Source: Deltaproteobacteria bacterium
Lineage (GTDB): Bacteria > Myxococcota_A > Polyangia > GCA-2747355
Direction of reading: 5' to 3'
Assembly (NCBI GenBank): GCA_020633415.1
Contig: JACKDQ010000006.1
Location: forward strand, 1-64,000
Length of the DNA: 64,000 nt
Numbering within the stretch: the first letter of the stretch is position 1; each line of letters starts with the position of its first letter. Below the pieces are notes generated by a model. It was not told the DNA's origin. It saw only the letters and a program-made list of their open reading frames with translations, and ran no database searches. This document shows positions 34,699 through 43,886 of the stretch, one piece after another. The position numbers were made by a program, and so were the translations under genes.

Positions 34699-34829
34699 CC
34701 CTCGGTCGGCGGCTTGTCGCAAAGCGAGATTCGCGACAGCTGAGGTGTTGTGGCCCGCAGCGCGCGGAGTTTGCTGGTGGCGCCGCGCGATCGAACGCCG
34801 ACAGCCTCAGCGAACGACGACCGATCGTC

Positions 34830-35402
34830 TCAGCGCGATCCCGCCCCGACGGGCACAGTCTCGGCGATGGCCCCGTCGTGGCGTAGGGCAAAATATAGCG
34901 GCAGCGCGATGGCACGACGACCAACGCGCACGACCTCTTGTCCGAGCAGCAGATCCATCGACGCCGCGTTGACGGCGACCAAAGGGGTAAACAGCGCCCT
35001 TGATGGGTCGTACCAGCGGTTGCGCCTGGTGCCGTAGTCGAGCGCACTCGGGCTATCGAGGCCCAGCGGAAAGCGATCGGCAGTCTTCGAGCGGACAACA
35101 TAATGCCCAAAGGTCACCGGCGCACCGCTTCGCCAGCGCAGCGGTCGAATTGGACCGTCTACGCCACGTTGTTCGGTCTTGACGTTCCAGCCGCGCAGCT
35201 CTGCGTCGAGTGGGTCGCGATAGAAGGTCTTGCAAAAGGTCTTCCAGAGCAGCCAACTCAGCGGCTTGGGCAAACTGAGATCGACGCCCAGATACTGCTG
35301 GCCAGCGAGCTGATCGGCATCGAGCGCATGACCGGCGGCCAGCACCTCGCCGAGCTGCCCTGACGGCATCTTGAGCAAGTCATCGAGTTGTATCGTCGAC
35401 AT
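34830..35402 (-). CDS. Unknown protein, last gene of GMC operon B
   Basis: The ATG at 35402 overlaps the stop of the preceding GMC gene by one base (TGATG) and follows GGAGG. The 190-residue product has no signal peptide or membrane helix and contains an aromatic-rich middle (LSWLLWKTFCKTFYRDPLD, RRNRWYDPSRALFTPLVAV). No family is recognised. Tight coupling suggests it works with the GMC oxidoreductase. Confidence 0.65.
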   Translation of the reverse strand: MSTIQLDDLLKMPSGQLGEVLAAGHALDADQLAGQQYLGVDLSLPKPLSWLLWKTFCKTFYRDPLDAELRGWNVKTEQRGVDGPIRPLRWRSGAPVTFGHYVVRSKTADRFPLGLDSPSALDYGTRRNRWYDPSRALFTPLVAVNAASMDLLLGQEVVRVGRRAIALPLYFALRHDGAIAETVPVGAGSR

Positions 35403-36901
35403 CAACACCTCCTAGCGATGCGTCGGCCGCCGATCGTCGCCAGCGCCATGATCGGCAACTGCGGGTTCACGCCAATATTGGAGGGAAAGACACTCGAATC
35501 GGCGACGAACAAACGACCGACGCGCTGATGTTCAAAGTTGAGATCGACAACGTTGTCGCTGATCGCACTACCCATCCGGCAGGTACCAAAGAGGTGCGTG
35601 ATCGCCATCGTGTATGCCGCCGGATCGCGCGGCCCAGCGCGCTCTAGGTCGCGCAACTGCCCGCGGCGGGTCAGATAGGTCGGCATGCCGCGTACGCCGG
35701 GTGCCAAGCGCGTCGCACCGGCCGCAAACATCAGCTCACCGAGCGCGCGCAGTCCGCGCCGCAAGCGAGCGACATCCACCGCCGTCGGCCGATAGCTGAC
35801 AACGGTCTTGCCGAACACGGTCCGGACTCGCCCTCGCGCCTCAGCACGGATCGCGGCACCCCAATCAAGCCACTGCGCCAACGATGAAAGATTCTCGACG
35901 AGCTCACGACCCACACCCGGTAGGCGCGCCGCAAGAATGCCGAGGCCAAAACCGAGACACTCGATCTTGATCCCTTCAGCGATGAGTGCGGTGACCTCGT
36001 GCCCTTGCGTCGCCCCCTGCCACATCGGCACCAACTGAGGAAAGTAGCCGGCCAGCGAAACGCCGGGGTGTGCCTGGAGGTTACGCCCGACCGGCCCATG
36101 CCGGATGCCGCTGCGTTCGAGCAACGCAGGCGTCTGAATCGCACTTGCCGCGAGAACGATCGCCTGCTTGGCACGGCAAAGGATCGAGGCGCCCCCTGCC
36201 GCTTGCGCCCAAACCGCGCGTGCGCGACGACGCTCGACGACGATCGTTTTGGCCTCGGTCGAACTGAGCAGCCTCGCACCATCAGCGATGGCATCGGCGA
36301 GCAAGGTGCGATCAACCGAGCGCTTGCGCTCTGTCGCGCAGCCTTGCAGACAGCGGCCACTGCCCGTGCAGCGCTCGACGTTGCGGCGCGTCGGCCGATG
36401 CGACCAGCCAAGCACGTCGGCGCCTCGAGCCATCAACTCGTTCTTCGGCCCGGCCACCGCCGCGGCAGTCGGCGCAATACCGAGCCGCTGCTCCAGCTCG
36501 GCAGTGACTGAAGCGATCTCGTGATAAGGCAGGGCTTGAGCTAGCGCGGGGTCATCTGCGCTCCAGCGTTGATGAACGCTCTCGGGTAGGCGCCAACAGA
36601 TCGCGCCGTTGATCGGTGAGCTACCGCCGACCATCCGGCCTTGAATGTAAGGCAAGGGCGCGCGTCCTACGGTCAGCGACATCCCCGCCTGGCGATACAT
36701 CGCGGTCATTGCCGCATAGGCTGAGCGGGGAAAGTCGGCAGTTTCAACAGCGGGACCGGCTTCGAGCACGATCACGTTGAGCCCCGCACGTGCCAACTCG
36801 CGGGCAGCGGCCGAGCCGGCCGGACCACTGCCGATCACGACAATGTCGCAGTCGAAAATCTTCTGCCCTTGCAGTGTTCGTCCGTCGACTGCTGCGCTCA
36901 T
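35402..36901 (-). CDS. GMC-family FAD-dependent oxidoreductase (operon B)
   Basis: The 499-residue product shows DIVVIGSGPAGSAAARELA (FAD Rossmann motif), the GMC signature YIQGRMVGGSSPINGAICWR, the Cys cluster CTGSGRCLQGC, and the C-terminal HLFGTCRMG with LFVADSSVFPSNIGVNPQLP. It is close in design to the GMC enzyme of operon A but has its own small partner. Substrate is probably an alcohol or sterol-like molecule. It overlaps the upstream small gene by 4 bp (ATGA) and the downstream gene by 1 bp. Confidence 0.9.
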   Translation of the reverse strand: MSAAVDGRTLQGQKIFDCDIVVIGSGPAGSAAARELARAGLNVIVLEAGPAVETADFPRSAYAAMTAMYRQAGMSLTVGRAPLPYIQGRMVGGSSPINGAICWRLPESVHQRWSADDPALAQALPYHEIASVTAELEQRLGIAPTAAAVAGPKNELMARGADVLGWSHRPTRRNVERCTGSGRCLQGCATERKRSVDRTLLADAIADGARLLSSTEAKTIVVERRRARAVWAQAAGGASILCRAKQAIVLAASAIQTPALLERSGIRHGPVGRNLQAHPGVSLAGYFPQLVPMWQGATQGHEVTALIAEGIKIECLGFGLGILAARLPGVGRELVENLSSLAQWLDWGAAIRAEARGRVRTVFGKTVVSYRPTAVDVARLRRGLRALGELMFAAGATRLAPGVRGMPTYLTRRGQLRDLERAGPRDPAAYTMAITHLFGTCRMGSAISDNVVDLNFEHQRVGRLFVADSSVFPSNIGVNPQLPIMALATIGGRRIARRC

Positions 36902-37281
36902 CGCTCAGATCCGCGGAAATGACGCTGAATCGTTTCATCGTCGAAGTAGGCCAAGCAGGCAAAGGTCTTGGCGAGCAGCAGCAAATCTGCGCCGAAGGGC
37001 AGGCGTTGCAGCTTGGCGAGCACCGTCTCGCGCTCGGTCGGGTCCAGCTCACCGAGCGCGGCGAAACGGCCAGAGAGCAGCGGCGCAACACGGCAGACCA
37101 CCGCAGCGATCAGCAAGCCGCAACGCACATGCCGCGGCGTGAGCTGGGGCAAGCGATCGACAAACGCGCGGCGCGCCGCTTGCGGAAACGGCGGAAGCGC
37201 GGCGTCCGCTGCAGGAAGCATCGCGCCCAACAGATCGACCTGCCAGCTGGCGACGCGCTCAGCGAGGGCGTGAGCAACCAT
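36898..37281 (-). CDS. Small protein upstream of a GMC enzyme, possible subunit
   Basis: The 127-residue helical product ends with LLLLAKTFACLAYFDDETIQRHF, resembling the tail of gluconate-dehydrogenase subunit 3-like or other GMC small partners (…YY.dp.v…iGY). No signal peptide is evident. It begins 3 bp after the GntR gene and overlaps the GMC gene by 4 bp. A role as the non-exported counterpart of the Tat subunit in operon A is inferred. Confidence 0.55.
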   Translation of the reverse strand: MVAHALAERVASWQVDLLGAMLPAADAALPPFPQAARRAFVDRLPQLTPRHVRCGLLIAAVVCRVAPLLSGRFAALGELDPTERETVLAKLQRLPFGADLLLLAKTFACLAYFDDETIQRHFRGSER

Positions 37282-37284
37282 CGG

Positions 37285-38001
37285 TCAGTCCTGTTGCGAG
37301 AGGTGACGCTCGAATCGCCGCATCGTCTGCCCATCGACCTGCGCGATGCCACTGTCAACCAGCTCGGCCAGCGACTTGTCCGACCCGCTGGCCTCGAGCA
37401 AGGCAACCAAGGCGACCAGCGCTCGCTGATTGCTCTTCGGCTGGGCATACATCGCCGCAGCAACCACCGGCACACGCTGCAGCAGCTTGGCAAAGGTGTT
37501 GAACACACTGAGCGCCGCCGTGTTGCCCGTCGCAGCAACCAGCGCGCGAGCAAATGCGAGATCGGCGACCATCAGCTGATCGACGGTGTCGGCGGTCCGT
37601 ACGGCATCGAGTAACTCACGCAGCCTTGGAAGATGCGCAACCACACGTTGGCGGTAACGCAAAAGTAGCTGCCCAACCACCAGACGCCGCAACTCGAGAA
37701 AGTCGCCCAAGACCTTCACCGCGCGTGACGGCTCGGCCAGCAGCGCTTCGACGCGAGCCGGTAGTAGCGCCAAATCAGCGCTTTCCCGCTGGTCGTTAAC
37801 GGTGACCCCGCTGCCCTTTTTCGCGGTAACCAGACCGGCCGCGCAGAGCCGATCGATCGCGCGCTGAACCGTCGCGGTATTGACGCCAAACTCACGGGCC
37901 AACTGCTGCAGCGGCGGCAGCCGACTGTTCGTCGGATAATCGCCGCGCAGCAATGCCGCACTCAGTTCGCGTTCGATCGATTCAGCGCTTGCCCGTTGCA
38001 T
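37285..38001 (-). CDS. GntR-family regulator of operon B (FadR/FCD-type)
   Basis: The 238-residue product has an N-terminal winged helix (SRLPPLQQLAREFGVNTATVQRAIDRLCAAGLVTAKKGSGVTV) of the GntR family and an all-helical C-terminal domain of FCD/FadR-like size. The ATG at 38001 is chosen over an upstream TTG. It heads the operon GntR, small protein, GMC, 190-residue protein, with gaps of 3 bp or overlaps, and probably represses it until a ligand binds. It is divergent from the large cytochrome gene. Confidence 0.88.
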   Translation of the reverse strand: MQRASAESIERELSAALLRGDYPTNSRLPPLQQLAREFGVNTATVQRAIDRLCAAGLVTAKKGSGVTVNDQRESADLALLPARVEALLAEPSRAVKVLGDFLELRRLVVGQLLLRYRQRVVAHLPRLRELLDAVRTADTVDQLMVADLAFARALVAATGNTAALSVFNTFAKLLQRVPVVAAAMYAQPKSNQRALVALVALLEASGSDKSLAELVDSGIAQVDGQTMRRFERHLSQQD

Positions 38002-38328
38002 CGCGACAAGATGGCTCAATCATCTGAGATAATCAAATGATTTATTCGGCGATGGCGGATTGCTAATAGATTCTGGCCTGTTGAGATGGGCCACCACGCG
38101 CCGGGCAGCGCCGGGCCCGATGTACCGCGCTGTGCCACGATCGACTACCTCAACAAGTGCAACAGACAAAGTCTTGCCCGACGGCGGGACCATTTGCGCG
38201 AAACATCCCACGATCATCCACATAAGAACTTAGCACTGCGGCCAGCCGGTCCGGTCTCCCCGCGAGCGATGGGGCAACTTGCTGCTGGCTAGCGGTGATA
38301 TAGTAGGGACTCCGGTCGAAGCACGTCG
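38002..38328. other. 327-bp divergent intergenic region between GntR and the large cytochrome gene
   Basis: The part next to the GntR gene is A+T-rich and holds the operator candidate at 38018-38042. The rest (38050-38320) contains no convincing gene. No strong sigma-54 match is seen before the cytochrome gene. Confidence 0.45.
38018..38042. promoter_or_regulatory. Candidate GntR operator
   Basis: aatcat (38018-38023) and atgatt (38037-38042) form an inverted repeat with a centre spacing of about two helical turns, directly upstream of the GntR start. The A+T-rich context within high-G+C DNA is typical of an operator/promoter. The exact borders are uncertain. Confidence 0.4.
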
Positions 38329-41300
38329 ATGAATCAGCTTTGCAGCAGAGCGCTCGCCTTGGCCGCAGCACTTTATGCGGTTGCCGGCTGCGGTCCCAAC
38401 AATGACTCGGCGGTCGACGCGGCGGTGGTGCTCGACGCCGGGGCGGTCGCTGACCAGCACGTGCGCCCCGACATCCCGGCCTGCTCGGTCTGCCACGGCA
38501 GCAACCTCAATGCGGCGCCGCCGTTGCCGGTCTCGGGAACCTCATCGGCAAGAACCGAGCGCGGCGTGGGTGCACATCAGCAACACCTGCTCTCGTCGAC
38601 CTGGCATCGTCGGGTGCTTTGCGAGGATTGCCACAAGGTTCCGCAAAAGACCTCCGACCCGGGACATGTCGACTCGCCGCTGCCCGCCGAAGTAACGTTT
38701 TCCGCGCTGGCCCGCAGCGATGGGTCCGCGGCCAGCTGGAACGGCGTAACCTGTAGCAACGTCTACTGTCACGGCGCGAAGAGCTCGGGGGGCACGCTAT
38801 CGGTTCCTAACTGGACGATCGGCGACCGGACAGCGACTCAATGCGGTTCGTGCCACGGCATGCCGCCAACCCAGGACCACCCGCAGAGCCAAGACTGCGC
38901 GCTGTGCCATGACAAGGTCGTCGACAAGAACAATCAGATCATCGCCGCCGACCTACACATCAACGGCGTCGTCGACACCCGGGCGATCGGCTGCTGTAGC
39001 TGTCACGGCGTGCCTAACAACGCTGGTGGCGACTGCGCCTCTCCGGGCGATTCGGCGCCACCGACCAGCATCAGCGGGTCGAGTAGCACCAGCGAGACCG
39101 GCGTCGGCGCCCATGCCTCACACATGAAAGCGTCCAACTGGCGCGTCGCGATCCGCTGCGAGGACTGCCACGTCGTGCCGACCAAGCTCGCCGACAGCGG
39201 TCACGTCGACACCGAGCTGCCGGCGGAAGTGACCTTTTCCGCGTTGGCCAAGAGCAAAGGCTCGACGCCGGAATGGGACGGCACGCGCTGCTCCAACACC
39301 TATTGCCACGGTGCGCAAAGCTCAGGGGGCAAAGCCCCGTCACCGCTCTGGACGCAGGTCGACGGCAAGCAGGCCGAATGCGACAGCTGCCACGGCATGC
39401 CGCCCGAGGGGACGCACCCGCAAAACACTCAGTGCGCCCAGTGCCACGCGCAGGTGGTCGACGCGCAGAACAAGATCATCGATGCCAATCTGCACGTCAA
39501 TGGCACCGTCGAAACGATTCGCTTCGAGTGCACCAGTTGTCACGGCGACAAAGCAGTCAACGACGCACCGCCCAAAGACCTCGCCGGAAAGACCTCGACC
39601 GGCGAGCGAAGTATCGGTGCCCACCAACAGCACATGAAGATCAGCGACCGTCACCGGCCCGTCGAGTGCGCTGACTGCCACATCGTACCGAAGACCGAAG
39701 ACGATGTCGGCCATCGCGACACACCGACGCCGGCGGAATTGACCTTCTCTGCGCTGGCCAAGACGGGCGGCGCCAAGCCGACTTGGAACGGCACGAGTTG
39801 CGCCGGCTCCTACTGTCACGGATCGACGCTTGATGGTGGCAAACACACTTCACCGACGTGGACCAACGTCGACGGCAGCCAAGCCGCGTGCGATTCATGC
39901 CACGGCATGCCGCCTGCCGGCACACACCCGCCGGCGCGGCAGTGCAGCAACTGCCACGCCGAGGTTGTCGATGCCAACGACAAGATCATCAACGCCAATT
40001 TGCACATCAACGGCGCTGTCGAAACGATCGCCATGCAGTGCAACAGCTGCCACGGCAGCGGCGCCAACGATGCGCCGCCCAACAGTCTCGACGGTCAAAC
40101 ATCGACGGCGCAGCGGAGCGTCGGCGCCCACCAAAAGCACCTGCAGTCGTCGGACTGGCACAACGCGTTGAGCTGCTCGCACTGCCACGTGGTTCCGAGG
40201 ACGATCGATGCGCCCGGCCATATCGATAACGCACGCCCCGCGGATGTGACGTTTTCCGCCCTCGCCCTGCGTAACGGCGCTCAACCGAGTTGGAACGGCA
40301 CCAGCTGCAGCGGCAGCTACTGCCACGGCGCGACTCTCGACGGCGGCAAGCAGACCGCACCGACCTGGACTAAGGTCGATGGCAGCCAATCCCAATGCGA
40401 CTCATGCCACGGCATGCCGCCCGCTGGCGGCCACCCAGCGAGTACCGACTGCGCCAACTGCCACGGAGCGGTCGTCGATGCGAGCAACAAGATCATTGGG
40501 CCCGACCGCCATATCAACGGCGTTGTCGACGTCTCGCCGCTGGCCTGCAACAGTTGCCACGGCAGCGGTCAAAACGACGCACCGCCGAGCGGAACGCAGG
40601 GGCAAACAGCAACCACAGCACGTGGCGTTGGCGCACATCAATCGCATCTGCGTAGCTCCAATTGGCGCGCGGCGATTCCCTGCGCGAGCTGCCACGCCGT
40701 GCCGACCGCTAATGACGCCGTCGGGCACCGCGACACACCACTGCCGGCTGAGCTGACGTTTTCGGGTCTGGCCAAGGCGCAGGGTGCGCAGCCAACTTGG
40801 AACGGCACCAGCTGTGCCGGTTCGTACTGCCACGGCGCGAGCTCGTCAGGAGGCTCGGTGCCTGCACCCAACTGGACCAAGGTCGACGGGACACAAGCCG
40901 CCTGTGGCGCATGCCACGGCCTACCACCGGCAGGCAGCCACCCGCAGAGCAGCGACTGCGCTACCTGCCACGGCGCCGTCGTCGATGCCAACCGCAAGAT
41001 CATCGCGCCCGACGCCCACATCAACGGCAAGGTCGAAGTGGTCAGTCTGGCCTGCAACAGTTGCCACGGCGGCGCAACCAACGCCGCCCCGCCACAGAGC
41101 ACCACCCAGAAAACAGCAACCACCGAGCGCGGTGTGGGCGCCCATCAATCGCATCTTCGCGGCTCGAACTGGCGCGCTGCGGTCTACTGCGAGGACTGCC
41201 ATCGTGTGCCGGCCACCGTCGAAGCCGCCGGTCACACCGATACCGCGCTTCCCGCAGAAGTTACCTTCTCGGCGATCAGCAAGACCGCCGGCATCAACCC

Positions 41301-42288
41301 GAGCTGGAACGGCACGACTTGTACCACCTATTGTCATGGCGAGAGCTCATCGGGCGGCACCAGCAGCAGACCGCAGTGGACCAAAGTCGACGGCAGCCAA
41401 AACACCTGCGGCAGCTGCCACGGTATGCCACCGACGCAGGATCACCCGAGCAATGGCGCCTGCTCGGTGTGTCACGGGCAGGTCGTCGATGCGGCGCTAA
41501 AGATCATCGCGCCGTCGCTGCACATCAACGGCACGGTCGAAGCGCAAACCTCACACCCCGCCGGCTACGATAGCGGTAGTGTCCATGGCCCAGAGTATCG
41601 CAACGCCCCGACCAGCTGCGGCGGCAGCTGCCATGGAACGCAGCTCACCGGGGCGGCGGGCCCGAGCTGCGAGAGCTGTCACAGTGGCTGGAAAACCGAT
41701 TGCACCTTCTGCCACGGCGGAACCGACAACAACAGCGGAGCACCGCCGGCGACCTTCGACGGACAAACCGCCAAGTCGCTCGCCGGTGTCGGCGCGCACA
41801 CCGAGCACGTCGAAGGCCGCACCAATCACGCGGCGATCGCCTGCGCCGTTTGCCACCGGATGCCGAGCAGCGCAACCTCGACCGGCCATGTCGATCCCGC
41901 ACCCGCGGAGCTAATCTTCTCGGGACTGGCGACCAACGCCGCTTACAACTATCAGAGCTATGTCTGCAGCAACGTCTACTGCCACGGTAACGGCCGTGGA
42001 TCCGGTGGCACATTGAGCTGGACAAGCTCGGTCAGTGGTTGTTCAGCCTGCCACGATGACGACACCGACGGAGCGAACATGACGCTGGGCGGCGACCATC
42101 GGCGACATGTCCGCAGCGAGCAGATCAAGTGCAGCCAATGCCACAGTTGTGACGTCAATTCGAGCAAGACGATCACCAACGCGGCGTTGCACGTCAACGG
42201 CACGGTTGAGGTCTGCATGCCCTCGGGCACGTATAATGCTTCGACACGCCGCTGCACGACGACCTGTCACGGGCAAGAAACTTGGTAA
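38329..42288 (+). CDS. Giant multihaem c-type cytochrome lipoprotein (CxxxxCH/CxxCH repeat family)
   Basis: The 1319-residue product has a lipobox (LYAVAGC) and about 38 candidate haem sites: I count 29 CxxCH, 6 CxxxxCH (CSNVYCH, CSNTYCH, CAGSYCH twice, CSGSYCH, CSNVYCH) and 3 CxxxCH (CTTYCH, CGGSCH, CTTTCH). They lie in six tandem units of about 170 residues, each running VGAH-QxHL, CEDCH, PAEVTFSALA, CxxxxCHG, CDSCHGMPP, CANCH, IIxxxLHINGxVE, CNSCHG, then a divergent seventh. This design matches the Geobacter CxxxxCH/CxxCH-domain cytochromes. Being a lipoprotein, it could form an electron wire or charge store at the outer membrane. The following 11-motif cytochrome gene overlaps it by 7 bp. 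Confidence 0.92.
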   Translation: MNQLCSRALALAAALYAVAGCGPNNDSAVDAAVVLDAGAVADQHVRPDIPACSVCHGSNLNAAPPLPVSGTSSARTERGVGAHQQHLLSSTWHRRVLCEDCHKVPQKTSDPGHVDSPLPAEVTFSALARSDGSAASWNGVTCSNVYCHGAKSSGGTLSVPNWTIGDRTATQCGSCHGMPPTQDHPQSQDCALCHDKVVDKNNQIIAADLHINGVVDTRAIGCCSCHGVPNNAGGDCASPGDSAPPTSISGSSSTSETGVGAHASHMKASNWRVAIRCEDCHVVPTKLADSGHVDTELPAEVTFSALAKSKGSTPEWDGTRCSNTYCHGAQSSGGKAPSPLWTQVDGKQAECDSCHGMPPEGTHPQNTQCAQCHAQVVDAQNKIIDANLHVNGTVETIRFECTSCHGDKAVNDAPPKDLAGKTSTGERSIGAHQQHMKISDRHRPVECADCHIVPKTEDDVGHRDTPTPAELTFSALAKTGGAKPTWNGTSCAGSYCHGSTLDGGKHTSPTWTNVDGSQAACDSCHGMPPAGTHPPARQCSNCHAEVVDANDKIINANLHINGAVETIAMQCNSCHGSGANDAPPNSLDGQTSTAQRSVGAHQKHLQSSDWHNALSCSHCHVVPRTIDAPGHIDNARPADVTFSALALRNGAQPSWNGTSCSGSYCHGATLDGGKQTAPTWTKVDGSQSQCDSCHGMPPAGGHPASTDCANCHGAVVDASNKIIGPDRHINGVVDVSPLACNSCHGSGQNDAPPSGTQGQTATTARGVGAHQSHLRSSNWRAAIPCASCHAVPTANDAVGHRDTPLPAELTFSGLAKAQGAQPTWNGTSCAGSYCHGASSSGGSVPAPNWTKVDGTQAACGACHGLPPAGSHPQSSDCATCHGAVVDANRKIIAPDAHINGKVEVVSLACNSCHGGATNAAPPQSTTQKTATTERGVGAHQSHLRGSNWRAAVYCEDCHRVPATVEAAGHTDTALPAEVTFSAISKTAGINPSWNGTTCTTYCHGESSSGGTSSRPQWTKVDGSQNTCGSCHGMPPTQDHPSNGACSVCHGQVVDAALKIIAPSLHINGTVEAQTSHPAGYDSGSVHGPEYRNAPTSCGGSCHGTQLTGAAGPSCESCHSGWKTDCTFCHGGTDNNSGAPPATFDGQTAKSLAGVGAHTEHVEGRTNHAAIACAVCHRMPSSATSTGHVDPAPAELIFSGLATNAAYNYQSYVCSNVYCHGNGRGSGGTLSWTSSVSGCSACHDDDTDGANMTLGGDHRRHVRSEQIKCSQCHSCDVNSSKTITNAALHVNGTVEVCMPSGTYNASTRRCTTTCHGQETW
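38540..41560 (+). repeat. Six tandem ~510-bp coding repeats in the cytochrome gene
   Basis: The VGAH-Q block recurs at about 38555, 39089, 39601, 40108, 40618 and 41129, giving spacings of 534, 512, 507, 510 and 511 bp. A more diverged copy occurs at about 41782. The near-constant length in units 2-6 implies repeated duplication of one 170-residue module with five haem motifs. Confidence 0.85.
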
Positions 42289-43193
42289 GATCGACCGCTC
42301 CGCTTGCTTCGCTGTCGACCGCCGAGCGCTCAGGGCGTGGTCAGCGAAGCGACCGCCTGCCGATCGCACGCCCCGCTCGTGGATTGGTCCTTGCGCTCGT
42401 CGTTGCCGGAGCCTGCGACGGGCGACCACAGGCGACGCCGCGGCCCGCTTGCGCGAGTTGTCACGCCATAGATCGTCAGCGCGCGAGCCTGCCCGATCAT
42501 AACGCCGCCGGTTTCCCGAGCGACTGCGGCAACTGTCACTCTGAGGATAGCTGGAAGCCGGCGCGAAACTTCGATCATCCGGGTGAGTTGCCGCTGGTCG
42601 GCAAGCACGGCGAACTGACCTGCGGCAGCTGCCATGACAAAGAGCCGTTGCCGCGCAGCTGCGTCGGCTGTCACGAAGCTGACCGCGGCAAGGCCAAAGA
42701 ACCTGATCATCTGGCGAAAGGATTTCTGATCGAGTGCGAAACCTGCCACGTGCCGCGTGGCTGGACGCCAGCGGTGGACCATCGCAAGTTTCCGTTGACT
42801 GGGCAGCACCTGCGGCTCGATTGCGAAAGCTGCCACGATGACCCACCTGTCCCTTCAGCTTGCGTCGATTGCCACGAGGCCGATCGTGCCAAGGCCAAGG
42901 ACCCGGACCACAGGCAGACCGGCTATCCAACGACTTGCGAAAACTGCCATCTCCCCAAGGGCTGGACGTTCACCCGCTTCAACCACAGTCCCGCCTTTCC
43001 GCTGAGCGGTGCCCACGCACCACTGAGCTGTCGTGACTGCCACCACCAGCGCCCGCTGCCGAAAACCTGTCTCGGCTGTCACGAAGCCGATCGCGCCCGT
43101 GCAGTGGACCCTGACCATCTCGCCGCCGATTTCTCCACGGATTGCGCCAAGTGCCATGGTACTGAGGCCTGGCTGCCAGCGATCGACGATTAG
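42282..43193 (+). CDS. Undecahaem-motif c-type cytochrome lipoprotein
   Basis: The product has 303 residues if TTG at 42282 is the start; it overlaps the stop of the giant cytochrome gene by 7 bp. A signal region with lipobox LVVAGAC precedes 11 CxxCH motifs (CASCH, CGNCH, CGSCH, CVGCH, CETCH, CESCH, CVDCH, CENCH, CRDCH, CLGCH, CAKCH). They form a repeat of about 73 residues: FxxDCxxCH, PLxGxHxxLxCxxCHxxxPLPxxCxxCHEADRxKAxxPDH, similar to cytochrome c7/c3-type modules. It is probably a partner of the large cytochrome in moving electrons across the envelope. The N-terminus is uncertain, since no ribosome-binding site is seen. Confidence 0.88.
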   Translation: MVRSTAPLASLSTAERSGRGQRSDRLPIARPARGLVLALVVAGACDGRPQATPRPACASCHAIDRQRASLPDHNAAGFPSDCGNCHSEDSWKPARNFDHPGELPLVGKHGELTCGSCHDKEPLPRSCVGCHEADRGKAKEPDHLAKGFLIECETCHVPRGWTPAVDHRKFPLTGQHLRLDCESCHDDPPVPSACVDCHEADRAKAKDPDHRQTGYPTTCENCHLPKGWTFTRFNHSPAFPLSGAHAPLSCRDCHHQRPLPKTCLGCHEADRARAVDPDHLAADFSTDCAKCHGTEAWLPAIDD

Positions 43194-43321
43194 CCGCATT
43201 CCCGCGCAGTATCGCGACCTTTGCGATCAGCCGACGCGCCGATGCGCCACCGCGCAATTTCTTGGGGACCAGTTGTCCGGCTCGTCTCCACTATCAGAGC
43301 ATCAATGGAAAGGTTTATGTA

Positions 43322-43738
43322 ATGCGTCAACTTGCACCGTTCCTTCGCTTGATGCTGCTGTCTTTGCTTTTGATCCTCGCCAGCGCCTGCACCTCTGGCA
43401 ACGACGGTTTCGACCAAGCAACCTATGACCTCGACCAGGACGGCATCCCCAACGAGATCGACGATGACATCGACGGCGACGGGATCCCCAACGCCGAGGA
43501 CCCCGACGACGACAACGACGGCATCGACGACGATTTAGATACCGACGACAACGCCAACGGTATCGACGATGATCGCGAATGCGCGGGCTCAGACGATGAC
43601 GCCGCAGATGACGCCGCTGATCGCGCGGGTCACGATGGCGACGACAGCGAAGATCATCATCGCGACGAGAGCCGCCCACATCTGTGCACACCGGCTGCCG
43701 GCCCCGGCGCCGACCAAGGCGATACCCCCGTTCCCTAA
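43322..43738 (+). CDS. Lipoprotein with thrombospondin type 3-like calcium repeats
   Basis: The 138-residue product (ATG at 43322 after GGAAAGG) has a signal peptide and lipobox (LASAC). The core is DLDQDGIPNEIDDDIDGDG, then IPNAEDPDDDNDGIDDDLD, the thrombospondin type 3 repeat that binds Ca2+ through regularly spaced Asp. An acidic, His-containing tail follows. It may help surface assembly or binding of metal ions. It follows the two cytochromes after 128 bp on the same strand; a functional link is possible but unproven. Confidence 0.75.
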   Translation: MRQLAPFLRLMLLSLLLILASACTSGNDGFDQATYDLDQDGIPNEIDDDIDGDGIPNAEDPDDDNDGIDDDLDTDDNANGIDDDRECAGSDDDAADDAADRAGHDGDDSEDHHRDESRPHLCTPAAGPGADQGDTPVP

Positions 43739-43886
43739 GCCAAGCCGCTCGAGCTCAGTCCGAGCCATCGCCAATCTCAGCGAAGTGCCAAGCTGTACCG
43801 GCAAGAACGCTACCGATCAGACAGGGCTTTGCTCTAGCCGCGGCAGTGTTATATTTGCCGCCGAGGCGCAGATTTCGGGTGAGGCG

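Noticed and set aside
38540..41560. Regular ~510-bp repeats considered as a CRISPR array or other non-coding repeat
   Set aside because: The repeat is long, fully in frame and encodes conserved haem motifs; it is a coding duplication.
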